Assembly (NCBI GenBank): GCA_033980235.1
Contig: CM067062.1
Span: 16,023,801-16,087,800, forward strand
Length of the DNA stretch: 64,000 nucleotides
Source: Diadema setosum
Taxonomy: Eukaryota > Echinodermata > Echinoidea > Diadematoida > Diadematidae
Direction of reading: 5' to 3'
Both the position numbers and the translations under genes were made by a program. This document shows, in pieces, positions 1 through 14,200 of this stretch; within the stretch, counting starts at the first letter, position 1, and the number at the start of each line of letters is the position of its first letter. The notes beneath the pieces were generated by a model that did not search any database, had not been told where the DNA came from, and worked only from the letters and a program-made list of their open reading frames with translations.

Positions 1-1888
1 TTCCATCAGTATTCAATAATCTATCCAAACTTGACCTACATAATAAATTTGTAAGATCACAAGTGCTGGTCTGTAATTTAACAAGCATGTCTTAAAACTT
101 ACAGATCAGCAGTTGCAATCTGACAAATTTAATTTGTGAGAGGGAGACAAAATTGAAGAAAATTTACTCCTTAACCTTCACCCCTCAACTTAATACTCTC
201 TTGCTTTGACCTACAAATGTACATACAGTGTTTATAGTGAGTAGAAAGTTAGCAGACCCATTGTACACTGGAATCTATGTATAATATGAAGAGTCTGATC
301 GCAGAAGGAGTTAAGTGTCATTCTTATAAATTTTAAAGTAACTCCATCATCAAATAAAGCAAAGCATGACCTTTCCAAAGATACATTGTACCTCGTTGCA
401 TAACAGGGAATATTCTTGGAGTGATGATTAAAAATATCGAACAATTTCCTGTTATTTTCCTTTTTGAATATTTTTTCAGCAGGTTTACTAGCAAATATCT
501 CAAATTGACAAAACTGCCCTGAACTTGTTTGGTGATTAAAATCTTTGGATATAGGATGTTGCCTCTCCTTCCAACTTAATATCTCTGACAGATTGCCTAC
601 CCTTGGGCTTTAGGATCATTGCTGGCCTTTCACTACCATTAGGCCTACTTTTTGTGTCTGTTTGTTCCATTGCTTTCACATCCTTCCTTACCTGATTGGC
701 TCCCTGTTCTGACACCATGCCTAGGTACCCCATTTGATGGTGTGTGTCTGTGATCCATATAGATATATGTCTACTTTTTGTGTTTGTCAGTCTGACCTTG
801 ACTTAGATTCTGCTAGGATCAAAAACTTCAGGCCCCTTTTGACTCAATTTTGATGGTCACCATACAACAAACAACATTTTTTTTAATAGAAAAACTTGGA
901 TATAGACTGCCATGGATTACAGAAAAAAACAGATTTATCTGAATAAAAAAACAAAACAAAACAAAAAACAAACCAAAACAGCAGTAGATCTCTGTGAGGG
1001 ATAACTATTTTAAACGAGGTAATCAATTAAGGGCTCTACATGTCTTGTGACTTGTAAATCGTCTTTGATACCCCCTCCCCCAATCCATTCGCACCCACAG
1101 ACAAAAGGTGTTATGGAATCAGTAGGATAGGCATGTAGGATCGAATCAATGCACATGGTACATGTACTAGCATTTGCAAGATCCTGCTGACTTTGCATTC
1201 ATCATCTGACCTTAATCATTCTAACTAGGACGAGTCAAAAGGAGGCTTAGCTTTCCATCCTGGCAGAATCTTTGTCAGAGGTCAAATAACAAAGACAAAG
1301 GTTGAAAAAAGACTACAGACAAAGTAACAGGCACTGTCTTGGAGAAGCTAGGGAGACAGAACAAAGAAATCAACAAGGGAACCAGCCAAGTAAGGGGGAT
1401 TAAAGCTAAGGGGTGAGGTAACAAAAGGGAGAGGTGTAGGGCCAGTGATGAGCCTTAGGGTCAAACAAAAGGGAGAGATGAGGCCATTAGTGATTCCGGG
1501 ATCATGTGGGGCAACCTGAGAAAGATAAAGATGAATAGGGAGGCAACATCAAATAATCTAAGATGAGGAACAACACAAAGATGAAGGGTAGGAAAGTGAA
1601 GATGACAAACTGGAGTGTACTGCCAAGCTTGGCACTATGTCATGTTGACAATGGATCTGTGCCCATCTCAGAAGCACCTCTTGAGGTCTGATTCTTCCCC
1701 AAAGACTGGATAGAAAATCCGCAAGTATTGAGATACACATTTAATATAGTGGTACATGTAGTGCATATGATATTACTCTTGGTCTGTTTAGAGAGGTTTG
1801 AAGAGTTGTTGGCGCTTAAAGGTGCTTGGTGCTTCATTCAATGTTGAATATTACGCCTTTATCTTGTATAGAGAGAGAAATTCACACT

Positions 1889-1931
<43 letters not shown>

Positions 1932-2271
1932 ATATATTTTTCAACGACGGAAAGAATAAATATTCCACTGTTAAACAGCTAAAATAATAATCGCGATAGT
2001 AAGTCACCCTTTAACGCGGATGGAGTATGTCACATCATTTTATTATCGTGATACACCTGTTGACTGTTGGCTGTGCAAAAAGACGCCAACTACCGCCGGT
2101 GTACCACTGTTTAGTAGGTGAACGCCAACGAACAACAACAACAAGCGTATGTCGAGTCAAAGATCGTGCATCCAGCAGAGCAGTGTGTTTTCGGTGGCAG
2201 GTGAGAGGACCAGAACGATTCATTGAGTTAATATCCTGGCAGGAGATAGAGATCGACAATAAAGCGACAAG
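1..2271. other. Upstream flank of PPIL2, no gene recognised
   Basis: No coding exon with both splice signals and recognisable protein similarity was seen on either strand. Visible content is an A/C-rich simple stretch near 940-980, a purine-rich stretch near 1366-1540 and a TA dinucleotide tract near 1891-1935. The last 250 bases before the PPIL2 start codon contain short CAA repeats and are the probable 5' untranslated region. No clear TATA box or initiator could be assigned. Confidence 0.5.
1891..1935. repeat. (TA)n microsatellite
   Basis: An almost pure alternating TA tract of about 45 bases, interrupted once by a CATG step. It lies about 340 bases upstream of the PPIL2 start codon. Confidence 0.9.
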
Positions 2272-5200
2272 ATGGGAAAACGTCAGCATCAGTCAGACAA
2301 AATGTAAGTGCATCCAACCGCTCTTTCTTTCCCGTGTGAAATTTGCTAGAAAGCCTGACGCCGCGCGGAGCGGAGACTGACTGAGAGCGTATCACTATTG
2401 GTGTCCCGTTTTACAGTCCCATGTATTGGGAATTACGTGTGTAGCAGTCCTGTTGATCACTTGTGCATTGTGTTTTTGCCGTGGTAGAGTGTCTAGAAAT
2501 CTATAACAGGGTGGCCCAAAAAGAACGGAACACCTAAGATCTTTAATTTCAGCAATATTGTTGCAAATATGTAATTACTTTGCATAGGCCTACTATTGGA
2601 AAGGCCATTCTTTTTCCAATAGAATGACACCAAGTTCTTTAATTTTGGTTAAAGATAATAAAAAGTTTTGGTACCTCAAAAGCTTCCCTGAATTTCCTTG
2701 TCTTGGTTTGTGTTTCAGGTTAAAGTACGTTGTCTGTGAGAATTACTCGCCCCAAAGTGCTCTCATGTCTTAGTAATCATGCAATAATGGTTTCGTACCA
2801 GAGCCGACGCTGTACAGCGTCGATAAATATTGTACGAAACACTGGATGCATTATGCTCAATGATTGAAAAAGAAGCAACCCTAGCCTTTCTAATTTCTTT
2901 TCATCTCACAAGCATCAATCCATGGGAAAATTCCTGAGCAAAGTATCATTCTTAATATTATTCAATTGATTTTGAAAAGTTGTTTTTATTGCAACTGAAT
3001 GACAAATTGCCCTTTATCAAAGTTACTCAGGAGCCACTGCATGCTATAAGGATGAGAACCAGCACTGCTTGTTCGAATCCAACTCGAGTATTTACAGTAT
3101 ACCCATGATTTTTTTTCATCATGACTATGACTAATGAGCACTTATTTACATTGATTGTAAGGCATTTTGTCAATCAGTTGCAATTATATCTGACACTGAC
3201 AATGGAATAAGAGATAAAAACTATGGAATGATGTCTACCGTAAATATTATGATTTTAAAGAGATTGTTTGCTTGCTTATTTAGGTACATTACCTCAAAGG
3301 AATGGACAGCATTCTATGGAGGAAAAAAGAATGGTAAGTGTGATTCTTTTTTCTTTGTGTGTGTTTAATCTTGTATGTAGTGTTACTTTCTGACTTCAAG
3401 GAATATTATTTCTTTAGTCAGTTTGAAAAATAATTGACCCCATTCAGCTTTAAAAGAACATTTGTATGAAAAACTTGTAAGAAGTTATAAAACCAACATT
3501 CTGAGCCAAAACAGTAAATTGTAGTGTAATAAGCAGAAGAAGTGAAATGTCTTTTTCGACTCTTTTTAGATCATGAAACAAACATAAAAAAAGCTTAAAA
3601 ACTGACTGACCAAAAACTCAAAATTGAAAATTGCAACTGAACAAATGCACACAGAACATCTACTGGTATTTCCATAGCTAGAGATATATTATGTGTACTA
3701 CCCTAATAAGATACATAGTAGAGGGATGGTATAGTATTGGTGGAGATGAGGATTGAGCTTTTACGAAATACCAAGAAACCACTTAAAATCAAATAGTACA
3801 GAACATACCATTCTAAGAAAAATTCAAAGTTTACTATGTTTGATGAAAATTGGTCTGGAATGACTGAGACATTAAAAAGCAAAGTAAAACAAAGTGATTG
3901 TAATAAAAGATGGGTCCCACCTTTTATTAGGATTGCTTTGGTTTTGATATCTCAGCCATTTCAAAATCAATTTTCATCAAATGAACATTGAATTCCTCTT
4001 GAAATCACATGTTCTTTCATATTTTCATAAGAGGTTTCTCATTATCCCAGAAAGAACTTTGGTCTCAACCAAAAACTACACTATATGTATTATGATCCCT
4101 TTAACCCTATCAATAGTAGATTATGTCAGCAAAAATTGTTTTATTGCTGTTTGTTCATTTTTTTAGGGTGCCTTTTGGGGAAGTTTTGTTAAAACAATAG
4201 ATCATTGATTGCAACTGATTGACAAATTGCCCTACATCGACGTAAATAAGCACTTACGTCGATGTAGGAAAATTTGTCAATCAGTTGCAATGAAAACATC
4301 TCAACAGAAGAATTTCATGAATTTAATATACCACTGAGTTGACTGGTTGATGCTTGTTCAGAAACACAACAGAATTTTGATCAATAATTCCAATTTTACA
4401 TCTTTTCAGAGCAAGGAAAGAAGGCAGAATTCAGAAGACTACCTTTTGATCATTGCAGGTACAGTAGTTTTTGTTTTACTGCTACTTCTTTTAATTGTCT
4501 TTGATATGCCTCTGCCCCCAAAAAGAACATTACATGAATTTTCTTGGTACTTGGCCCAGCTCTATATGAACATGAAGTACAGATACCCTGATTAGATTTT
4601 GGGTAGAATCTCTCACAAAGGTTTAAGGTAATTAAACTACTGATAGAATGACATTTTCAGGGGCAACTTCAAATCACAGAGCATGTAACTGCAGGAGAAC
4701 TGGAAGAAAGTAAGAGTACCAGAAGTAAACAAAGATTTTTAGTCTATTCAGGTTACTATACCCTAGTCAGCTGGCGTTTAGTCACATAGTGCAATAATAC
4801 AAGTTTGCTCTGCAAATACATTGTACTACATATGTGACCCGGCATCACAAAACAAACAATAAGTGCAAGACATGAAATTTTAGTTAAGAGTATATTCTGA
4901 AAGAGCAGACTTTAAGCTTTAAAATGATGTATAACTCAAATCAAATGGACTCTCCTAACCTATCTAAATTTTGGAAAGAAAGCACACACTCTGGAAAAGT
5001 GTGAACTGGGAAAAGAGGCCCTGAAGTACAGTGTCTATTCAAGCACTTAATCAGTACCAAGCCGTGCTGGCTGTGCGATGAATGGGACAAAAAACATGAT
5101 GTTAATCACCGGAGTAACAACAATGAAGAGATTATCAGATTAAAATGAAATTGAGCATGTCTTATTAACACATTCTGTCCATACTTAATGCCAACTTTCA

Positions 5201-8200
5201 AAGCAGTAGCATCATCCTGTCAAAAGTTATGAGAGTTGAAAGTGAAGAATGTGTGCAAGGTCTTTAAGAAATAAAAACGGGACTCTCAAGACACATTTAA
5301 TCACACTACTCTACCAAAAAATGTTTGAGATAAACTGCTTAAAAACACACTTTCCTGCCCGTTTTATGATCCCAAATTTTAGCATAATGTAGAAGAAGAC
5401 TTACCCTTTCAGAAAATATGAAAAAGTCAAGATCGGCTAGGTTGACCCATTTCACCTATTTTCAGTCCTCACACAAAATCAGTGTGTGCGACTTTTTGTT
5501 CGTTTTGTGATGCACGGTCACCATGTTACACTCAATCCCAAATTCTGTAACTTCAGTGGCAACTGAAATTACTTGTGTAATGAATACAGGATCAGGTACA
5601 TGTTGAATGTTGGCTGCATAACCCTTTCCTTTCCTTCATTATGTTCATTGTATTTCCCCCTCCTAGTTTGTCCCTCCAACCATTTGAACACCCCTACTGC
5701 ACATTGGATGGTATCATCTTTGACTTGATGAGTATAGTGCCCTACATTAAGAAATTCAAGGCCAATCCCATCACTGGAGAGGTGAGGTGCAGTTTTGTTA
5801 TTTTACTCACATAATCTAATCCTTTTACCCACTTGCTGGTCTTTTCATGTATCAATTGATGTGTACAGTTTGTATATTACTATTTTATGTTTCCCAAAAC
5901 AGAAGGATAGTATCAAATTCTGTGAACAGGAAGTATATTTTTTTTTTTTTGCAGTGAGCAAATCACATTTTCACACTTTTTGATACAGTGTAAAGTAAAA
6001 GCATGAATTTCTTCATAACAAGCTGATTTCATGTGAAGAAATACAAACTGTACCTGAAGAAAAGGCATCTTTTTCTTGTGTATTTTTTTTTTTTTTGGTC
6101 AATTTTGTACTTATTTGTCTGTAAAATTTGCTAAATTTTATTATTTCACAACCAGAAACTGCATTCATAACATAAAATGACTAATATTACAGTAGTAATC
6201 AGAAGTGATTTTGATTATTTGAAGTAAGTTTGTTTTGTTTTTGTTTTTTGCCACATATAGGCTTACACGTTGTGTACACAGGCGAATGAAGAATTTGATT
6301 ATTTTGCTTGACTTTTGAGCAGATATTGTAATCACAGCTAAGTTCTGGCTTATGTTTTGAAAAATGAATCAATTTCTTTTTTCTGTTCCTCAGGCTCTTG
6401 ATGCCAAGTCCCTCATCAAGCTGAATTTTCACAAAAATGCAGATGGTAATGTTTTCTCATTTTTCTCACTCCAAGAAGTTACGTTTCCATGTACAGGTTT
6501 AAGATATTACATTGTACAGCATACCAAAATATTTTGGTGCTAGAATTGCCCAGATCTTGTTTTAAGATTGATGAAAGTAGAGATATGTAATAAGTCCATA
6601 CAACATTGTCAATTTTGCTTAGACTTGACTTAATGTGTAATAAGAATCTGGAAAGTAAGTGCTGTAATGTCAAGGACTAACTCATGATCATGTTTCATCA
6701 TATAGGGAAAATGTGATGAAAGAAGTCCATATATGTCACATTTTGTGATCTGTGAACCTTGAAAGTCATCTAATGAATTAGCAGAACATTTCTTGTCTGA
6801 TTTGAACATTTTGAAATTCCCTGGACTGTGAGCCTGCCAGTAGCATGTAATTTCATTTCTATACAGCTGTAGTTCAATGTAGCCTCAGAGCAAATTGTAA
6901 GATGGCTGGTTTGTTGAGTAAAGTTAGTTTGAAGTTTATGTGTATTTTTTTTTTAATCTGTCAAGGACAAGTCCCAAATATACTCGAGCAAGTGTCTATC
7001 GGAAATGCATGTTGTAGCAAAATCAGCCTGTTCTCAACAGTATAAAGCTGAATTCACGTGTGTAGTAGATGATGCATGTACACTGTAAGCACAACTTTCT
7101 CCATAAATAGCTAGAAGTAACATGCTTCATGGGAACCAAAAAGTTTTAGTTATTTGAAACTTGAACTATAAAGTCATGACTCATGAACAAGTACCTAATG
7201 TCTTTTCATAACCAGCTCAATTTGTTTTACTGAGTTCCTAATCTCTTACATTATGGCAGCATCTGGTTAAGGTGAAGTGGTAAGGGAAAGTCGATTTCAT
7301 GTTCCTCAGATATTCTGAAAAAAACCTCTAGACAATGTACAGTCTGAAATCCCTGAGGCTGGTACCATCTGAAATCCCTCTAGCTCTACAGTTTGTACAG
7401 TGTACTGTGCAATATCACTGTAGACCACAAATTTGTTTGTACAGTGCACTCCCATTCTAACAAACACGGTTGTAACAAAATTCCGGTTACGATGAAATTA
7501 AAATTCAGGCGGCAGCATTATCTGTTTTATGTTATTTATTGTTTATTTGCTGGGTTATAACGAAATTTCGATATAACAAAAGGAAACTGTCAGTCCCGAT
7601 GACTTCGTTATAATGGGAGTCCACTGTACAGGCCGTACTAAGTTCCTGTTAGTGGCAGGTTGAGGTATTAATCCATCTTTTTGGTCAGGTCTCATCTTGT
7701 TTGTTCATCCTGTAGCAACCATATCACAAGTGATTTTGCCTTCAATAGTAGTATATGAGAATTCTAACACTGTGCAAACACTTTGTAATTGCTTAATTTA
7801 TCTCTCTATTTCCAGGGAAGTATCACTGTCCGGTAACTTTCAAAGTCTTCAACAATCACTCTCACATCGTGGCTGTCCGAACCACAGGCAATGTCTTCTG
7901 TAATGAGGTATGTTGCTGTTGTCATTTGTGGAGCTTGAAAAGTGTTTATTCCTAGTCTGAATGTCAACTGATATATTCAGCACCCAATGTTCACTGCTAC
8001 TTATGAAGCCTATCTGCTGCTGATCCAATTGCTTTTCGAAAATGGGATATAATTCAGTAGTAATGGTAACTATACACAGCCCTGTCGCTGTACACAAGTG
8101 TAAGTCGCGACAGGGCTGTACGGTGTGGACACTCCGTAATCTCTGTATTCCGGGGCGCCGACGCAATTTTGGATTTACTGCACCATATTTGTTACTAAGA

Positions 8201-11200
8201 CTACATAAGGTGAAAACTTTATCTATTTAGCTACCGTTTTCAGCTATTGATATTGATATACTCATTTTATAACTTACCAAAAATTGCACCTTTTTTAATC
8301 CTTTACGCCGCAGAAATCGTAGAAATTGCAGAAATGATTCGAAATGTCGGCGCAGCACTGGGCAAAGAGGGCGCTGTCGACTTTGCGGGCGTACAAACTC
8401 TAGCAGCGCAATTTGCATCGTTCAAAGCTGGGAAAGGTTTATTTTGAATGGCCCCGCGATGATCACAGCATTCCGGGTTAAGATTGGACTTTTTGCTCAG
8501 TGTATGTTGCGTGAGGGCTCACTATGGACTGAAATACCATGCTCATAGTCCAAGTATCTCAATTCACGTGAGTGATTCGTAAAATTTGTGTATAAAGAAT
8601 GTAGAAATTTTCAATAGTTTTGTTGTTGTGTGGCCGTGTTCGAGGGGTTTAGTAGATATGTGTATGGGGTTCCGTAGATATGTGTATCACACACCGTCAG
8701 ACCCCGTGCTAGCTTAGCGCACGGGGTCTGGTCGGGCTATAGTAATGGTTGTTGGAATAAAAATTGCAATCATTGCAGGTGTGGAGAAAATCCTGTACAT
8801 TATAACAACTAATTTAACTTTTTTTTTTTCTGTTTCTAGTCTTTACGTGTTCTATGCATCTTATTTTGTGCATGTGTTTATGCTCTACATTGTATAGAAT
8901 GTAAGGAGATGAATAAATATGAGGACTAGATCTAGATCTTTCCATTCACATGTATCTGAAATTTGCCTAGTCTGTATTGTGTTACAGTCACATTTTAATG
9001 CATGGGTGAGTAGTAGATATCTCTCATGTCAAAGTGTAGCATGCCTTCAGCAGGGCTGCACACTTGCCCTTATTTTCTACTGGTGTGACCTTTCTGTCAA
9101 ACCAACAGGTACCCTGTTTTTTTACATTTTTTAATGGTCCATTCCTGAAAAGTTATTGGTCTGACAGTGATTTTGCCTGGACAGGGACCATCTGACCAGT
9201 GCCAGTTTGTAGCGGAGCTTTCAATGAGATTGTCTCATTGGTCCAAAATCCTGCAGGCCATCGATCAGCTGAACATCAAGGCCAAGAACTGGAAGGACTT
9301 ACTGACCGATGAACCCTTCAAGCGTTCTGACCTCATCACATTGCAGGACCCCAACCAGCTGGACAAGTTCAACATCTCTCAGTTCCATCATGTCAAGAAC
9401 AACCTCAAGGTGGAGAGTGCGGGTAAGGCATCCTCAAGAAACTAATGACAGTAATAAACATCACTAATAAACACTAATGTGTGATAAACACAGTAAAGAG
9501 ATGATCACATGTTTCTGTAATCATGTCCAAAGTATACTGTAAAAGCGGACGCATATCGTGCAACCAGAATTTTGTGTGAAAATAAAAGCACACAAACATA
9601 TTTGCTTATTATATATGCAACACTATTTACTGTTTTGATTTCATGGAATTTATAACATGCAAATTTCATCTTATCCAACCAAACACGAAAAATTACTCGT
9701 GAAAGTTTGCACTTTCACAGTAGTTGTTCCTTTTTGCAGTCACCATAGGGGTATTAGGTAATCTCTATGCAAAATGAACAATTTCTGTGATATTTACAAT
9801 AGGTTCATATCTGTTTGTTTTTGTCTGGTTGCTAATAGAAACAGTGATGTGCAACCAATTTTGTGTCATGTAATTTGTAAGTGTAGTCTCATTACTTGGT
9901 TTTGATGTCTATTTATTACCTTCTCCCATACAATCTCCCAAACACCATCCTTTCCACCAGCCGAGAAGAAAGCCAGGCAAGATCCAAAATACACCCTGAA
10001 CAAGACCAATGTCGAAACGGAAGATATTCTGGGCACCCTGTACAAGGAGTATCAGCCAGCTGTAAGTGTCTGGGAAAGCCTTCAAAGATTCTATAACGTA
10101 CATGATGAAGTCATATTTCGGATTATAAAGTAATTGGCCAGAAACATATTTCTTCAGCTCTGGTGTGGGGACTATTTCTGGGAAAGCCTTGCATTCGTGT
10201 TACGGCACACTGCATCTAAACCAAAAAGTGTCCAAGTTCAACATGCACTTACAGTGTAGAGCTGAAATCGTGGCAGGAGGTAGTACTATGATTATTCAGT
10301 CCTGAAAAATTATGCATAATTTCAAATATCAATTGCAGATTTTTTGTTTGTCAGTCAGATCACCCAAATTTGCACTGTTATGTGTTCTTAATGTCATGAT
10401 TTCATTGAGTATCACAACTAATCTTTCACATTGTAAGAAGTGAAAACCTAAACACATGGGGAAAGTCCAGTATGTAACTGTCACAACCTACAGCTGTAAA
10501 AATTGAACATTTTGTCTTTCAGAGTTTAGGAGATAAGCTAGCTTGGGTAAATTGAATTGGATGTTGATCACTATGCTGTCCTTGCTTCCATGGCTTGAGA
10601 CAATTTCCGCATTCGTTTTTTACCAAGCCATAGAATGCTGAAGAAATAACATGTGAGGAATCTGTCAGATGTAAGAATGTATAATCTTTGGGTAGATGTA
10701 ATAGACTTGAAATAGCCAGTAGGATTAAACAACTAATAATGTGATATTTATAGTGGTATTATGCATGTAGATTCCAAGATTTTGTTTCTTTGTGATCATA
10801 AACTAGACAAAGCAGTTCAGAATATATTTATGTGTGTATATGCATTCTATACTTATTCATTTATTTGTTGTCCTCCATAGGAAAAGAAGGAAGAGGAGAG
10901 GCAAAAAGCAGATAAACTCAATTCAGTAAGTATTTCAAATACATTTTGCTGTGAATTTTTATTTTCAGTGATGAATGTACTGTAAAAGTGGAAATTTTTG
11001 TGATGCTGAAATTTTTGTGTATTTCATGTAACTAGAATTTGGTGCGAAAAATAAAAGCACTTAAATATTTTTGCTTGCCATATGTCCCAGGAGTAGATGT
11101 CTTGATTCCGCGGAATTAAAAGCATGCTAAACTCTTCTTACCCGACCGAGAGTCGGGTATTAGTCACAAGAAAGTATCCACTTTTACAGTACTGTAAAAG

Positions 11201-14200
11201 TGGATATTTTCGCGCAACTAATTTTTCGCGCTTGACCGGGTTAGAAGAGTATCGTTGTGTTTAATTCCGCAGAATCAAGACATCAACTACTGGGACATAT
11301 GGCATGCAAAAATTTTCGCGTGCTTTTATTTTCGCGCTAGCTTCTTGTTGCGCAAAATGCGCAAAAATTTCAACACCGCGAAAATTTCCACAATTACAGT
11401 ATTTCTTTTCAGAAAGAAAGGAGGGGTAAATATTGGCTTCATTGTTCTGGATGAAACAGGCTGAAATTACAGCATGACTACAGCAATTACCCAACAGTGT
11501 ATGCAAGTCTGCTGCTAAAATGTGTTATGTCTGTAGCTTGACCTATGAAATAAGGGTGGGTGGCTTTCAACTCCCCAACCAACTGGAAATGGAAATGGCA
11601 ACACATTGTACTAGTTAGATGGTCAAAAGCATCTTTTTAATACAAACTTGCAAATATGAAATATAGAGTGTGTGTTGTGCTTTGTGATTGATAAATTTTC
11701 TACATATCTCAGAAGTGAAATTGTTTCTTTAAGACAGTTTCTTGCATACAATGGTGTGTATGTTAGAACTGATATGGCCTATTCATAAGCACAGAGGCCA
11801 TTTGTGATGTGCAGTGCATTGCCGTTACTGTTCGTCGAACTGTAAAACGACAAATGTTCGTGAGTATTATGATTTTGCGAATTTCGCGAGTGCCAAAATT
11901 CTTGAAATTAAAATGCATGCGAAAGTTCTTGCCTACACAATATGTTTTGGATGCCATTGGCAATTCGCGAGCGTCAGTTCCAATTCGCGAAATTTTCTTA
12001 CGGCTGATATATCATGTTTTACAGTAGTTAATCTGATCTCGCTATTGGATGATTTTCATTTTCAAGGCTCACTACAGCACAGGCATGGTTGCAGCCGGCT
12101 TTACTTCTACGGCCATGGCCCCTGCAACAATACATGAAGCAGGTAATATTTTTTCTCTCTTCTTACATTAGATGTTCTGAATTGGAAGTCAAAGGAACCT
12201 TCAAATTTGGATACTGGAGGAAATAATATATGACCCTGGGGGAAGGGGTAGGGAAAGGGGGAATGAATCAAAGTTGTTAAAAAACAGTGGTAATGGCCCC
12301 TAATGGGGACACTAGGGCAGGACCCAAGTACAGTGTACATGTACTAAATATTAGCTAGGTTTTACAAATTTTGACATTTTCTCCTTTTTCTTGGAAAACT
12401 GACAGCTAGATCTGGCTAAAAACTTGGCAGGAATCATCAATGGGGGGAGGGGATCATAGATTGTACAAATTGTGGGAGTGTGTCAAGGGGGAGGGCGGTC
12501 TTTTAGGTGGGGTGCAACCATCCCAGATGAACAGCTTGTTTGGACAGGGGGTGTATAGCAGTCCTTGAATCTCAAGATTTTGTAAACATGTTGTCATTTG
12601 TGGAGTGCTGTAAAGGTGGAGTGTGATGCTCAGGTCAGCTTTAAACCCACAGGTCTCTTGTTTCATGCAGACTGTAAATACAGAAACATTCACAGCATGA
12701 AACTTTTGCAATTAGGACTCTATCAGCATTTTTGCAGCTTGAAACTTTCGCAACCTGCTGACTATGAAATATTTTGAAGTATACAACATAATCATGCAAT
12801 GTGTTGACAAAAACTTAAGTGTGCAATTAGTTTTGCAAATTTTGACTCCTTGAGAAATTCATGAAAGTTTCACACACACGAACGTTTCTGGTTGTACAGT
12901 AATTGCATGTTACTCCTGTCTGAATGTGATAAGTGTTGTATTTTGTTCTGTATTTCTCCAGCGGTGATCGATGAGGACATTGTACGCTATGAGAGGATAA
13001 AGAAGAAGGGCTATGTAAGGATGACTACCAACAAGGGTATGCTAAACATTGAGCTGCGATGTGACTTGGTAAGCATGAGGGAACATTGTGTTTTGCTTAT
13101 GTGACACTTTTTGCACATTCACAGTTACTTTTTGTCCTTAACCCGTTGAGGATTGACTGATTTTGCTATAACAGTTTTTTTCAACGGGGAAAATATGATA
13201 GTGTGTTCTATGCTGATGATTTTGATTTTTTCTTGACAATAGAATCATTAGGATCTAAATCTTAAATTTAGAGGCACAAAATGAATTAAACAGTGTTTGT
13301 CAATCCTTCCTGTAGAACCTCAATGTTTTCCGTCTTGCAATGTCTTTCTCCAGTTTCCACTTCGAGGTCTTGAAAATGTACATAGGAAATCCCCTTTTTC
13401 CTCGAGATGAGCACTCGTAATTTAGAATACTTAGAATAGAGTGTGCTCTTGGAATATGCGGCGTTTCATGATAAATTTGTAATCCATATATAGCAATTCC
13501 TTAGGACTTTAAGAATCCTGTATACATGTATGTGTGTACCAAGAAAAGTGAGGCAGGGCATGTCAACAGATTTTAACCTTTGAAACGTAGATATCATAGT
13601 GTGTGGTAGTAACATACACTGCAAAGGGAACCTTTAAGTTTCACTCTGGCTATTTCAAATAGAATATAATCAGACTTTCACTCTGGTTTGTTTTAGTACA
13701 TTTGAAGAGTTTGTTCGCAAAAACCGATAAGTCCATATTTGTCAAATGGAGATATCCGCGATTAAAGGTCAAGAAAAATAAAAAGAATAATCAGAAAATG
13801 TTTGCTTCTTTTGACCATAACTTCAAAAATATACCTTTATATGTAGTGACCAATATATAATTTAAAAGGTATTATTTTGTACTTTATGACAGAGACCGTA
13901 CTTCAAAATTTTAAAAAATGGATTTATCGGTTTTTGCAAACAAACTCTTCATTTGTATATGTGTATCTATCAAGCCTGAGGAAAATCAGAAATAGCAGAA
14001 TAATAGAAATTGAAGTACATCATACAGTTGTGCAATCCTTTGTCATCAAGATGTTAATCAGCCTGTTCCAGAGTGCCACTGTCTAGCTCATTATTTTTTT
14101 TTTCTTCTGTGACTTCCTCTTCTTTTCTTTCTTCCTTTTTTTTTTCATTTCAGGTTCCCAAAACATGTGAGAACTTCCTGAAGCTTTGTGCAAACGGTTA

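Noticed and set aside
536..733. 65-residue minus-strand frame upstream of PPIL2
   Set aside because: Looked faintly like a transposon-derived peptide but no definable motif.
3040..3090. TTGTTCGAATCC, resembling a tRNA T-loop
   Set aside because: No matching acceptor, D or anticodon stems; lies inside a MITE.
9167..9256. In-frame extension upstream of PPIL2 exon 7
   Set aside because: Intron read-through; the acceptor CTGCAG at 9251-9256 joins the family sequence correctly.
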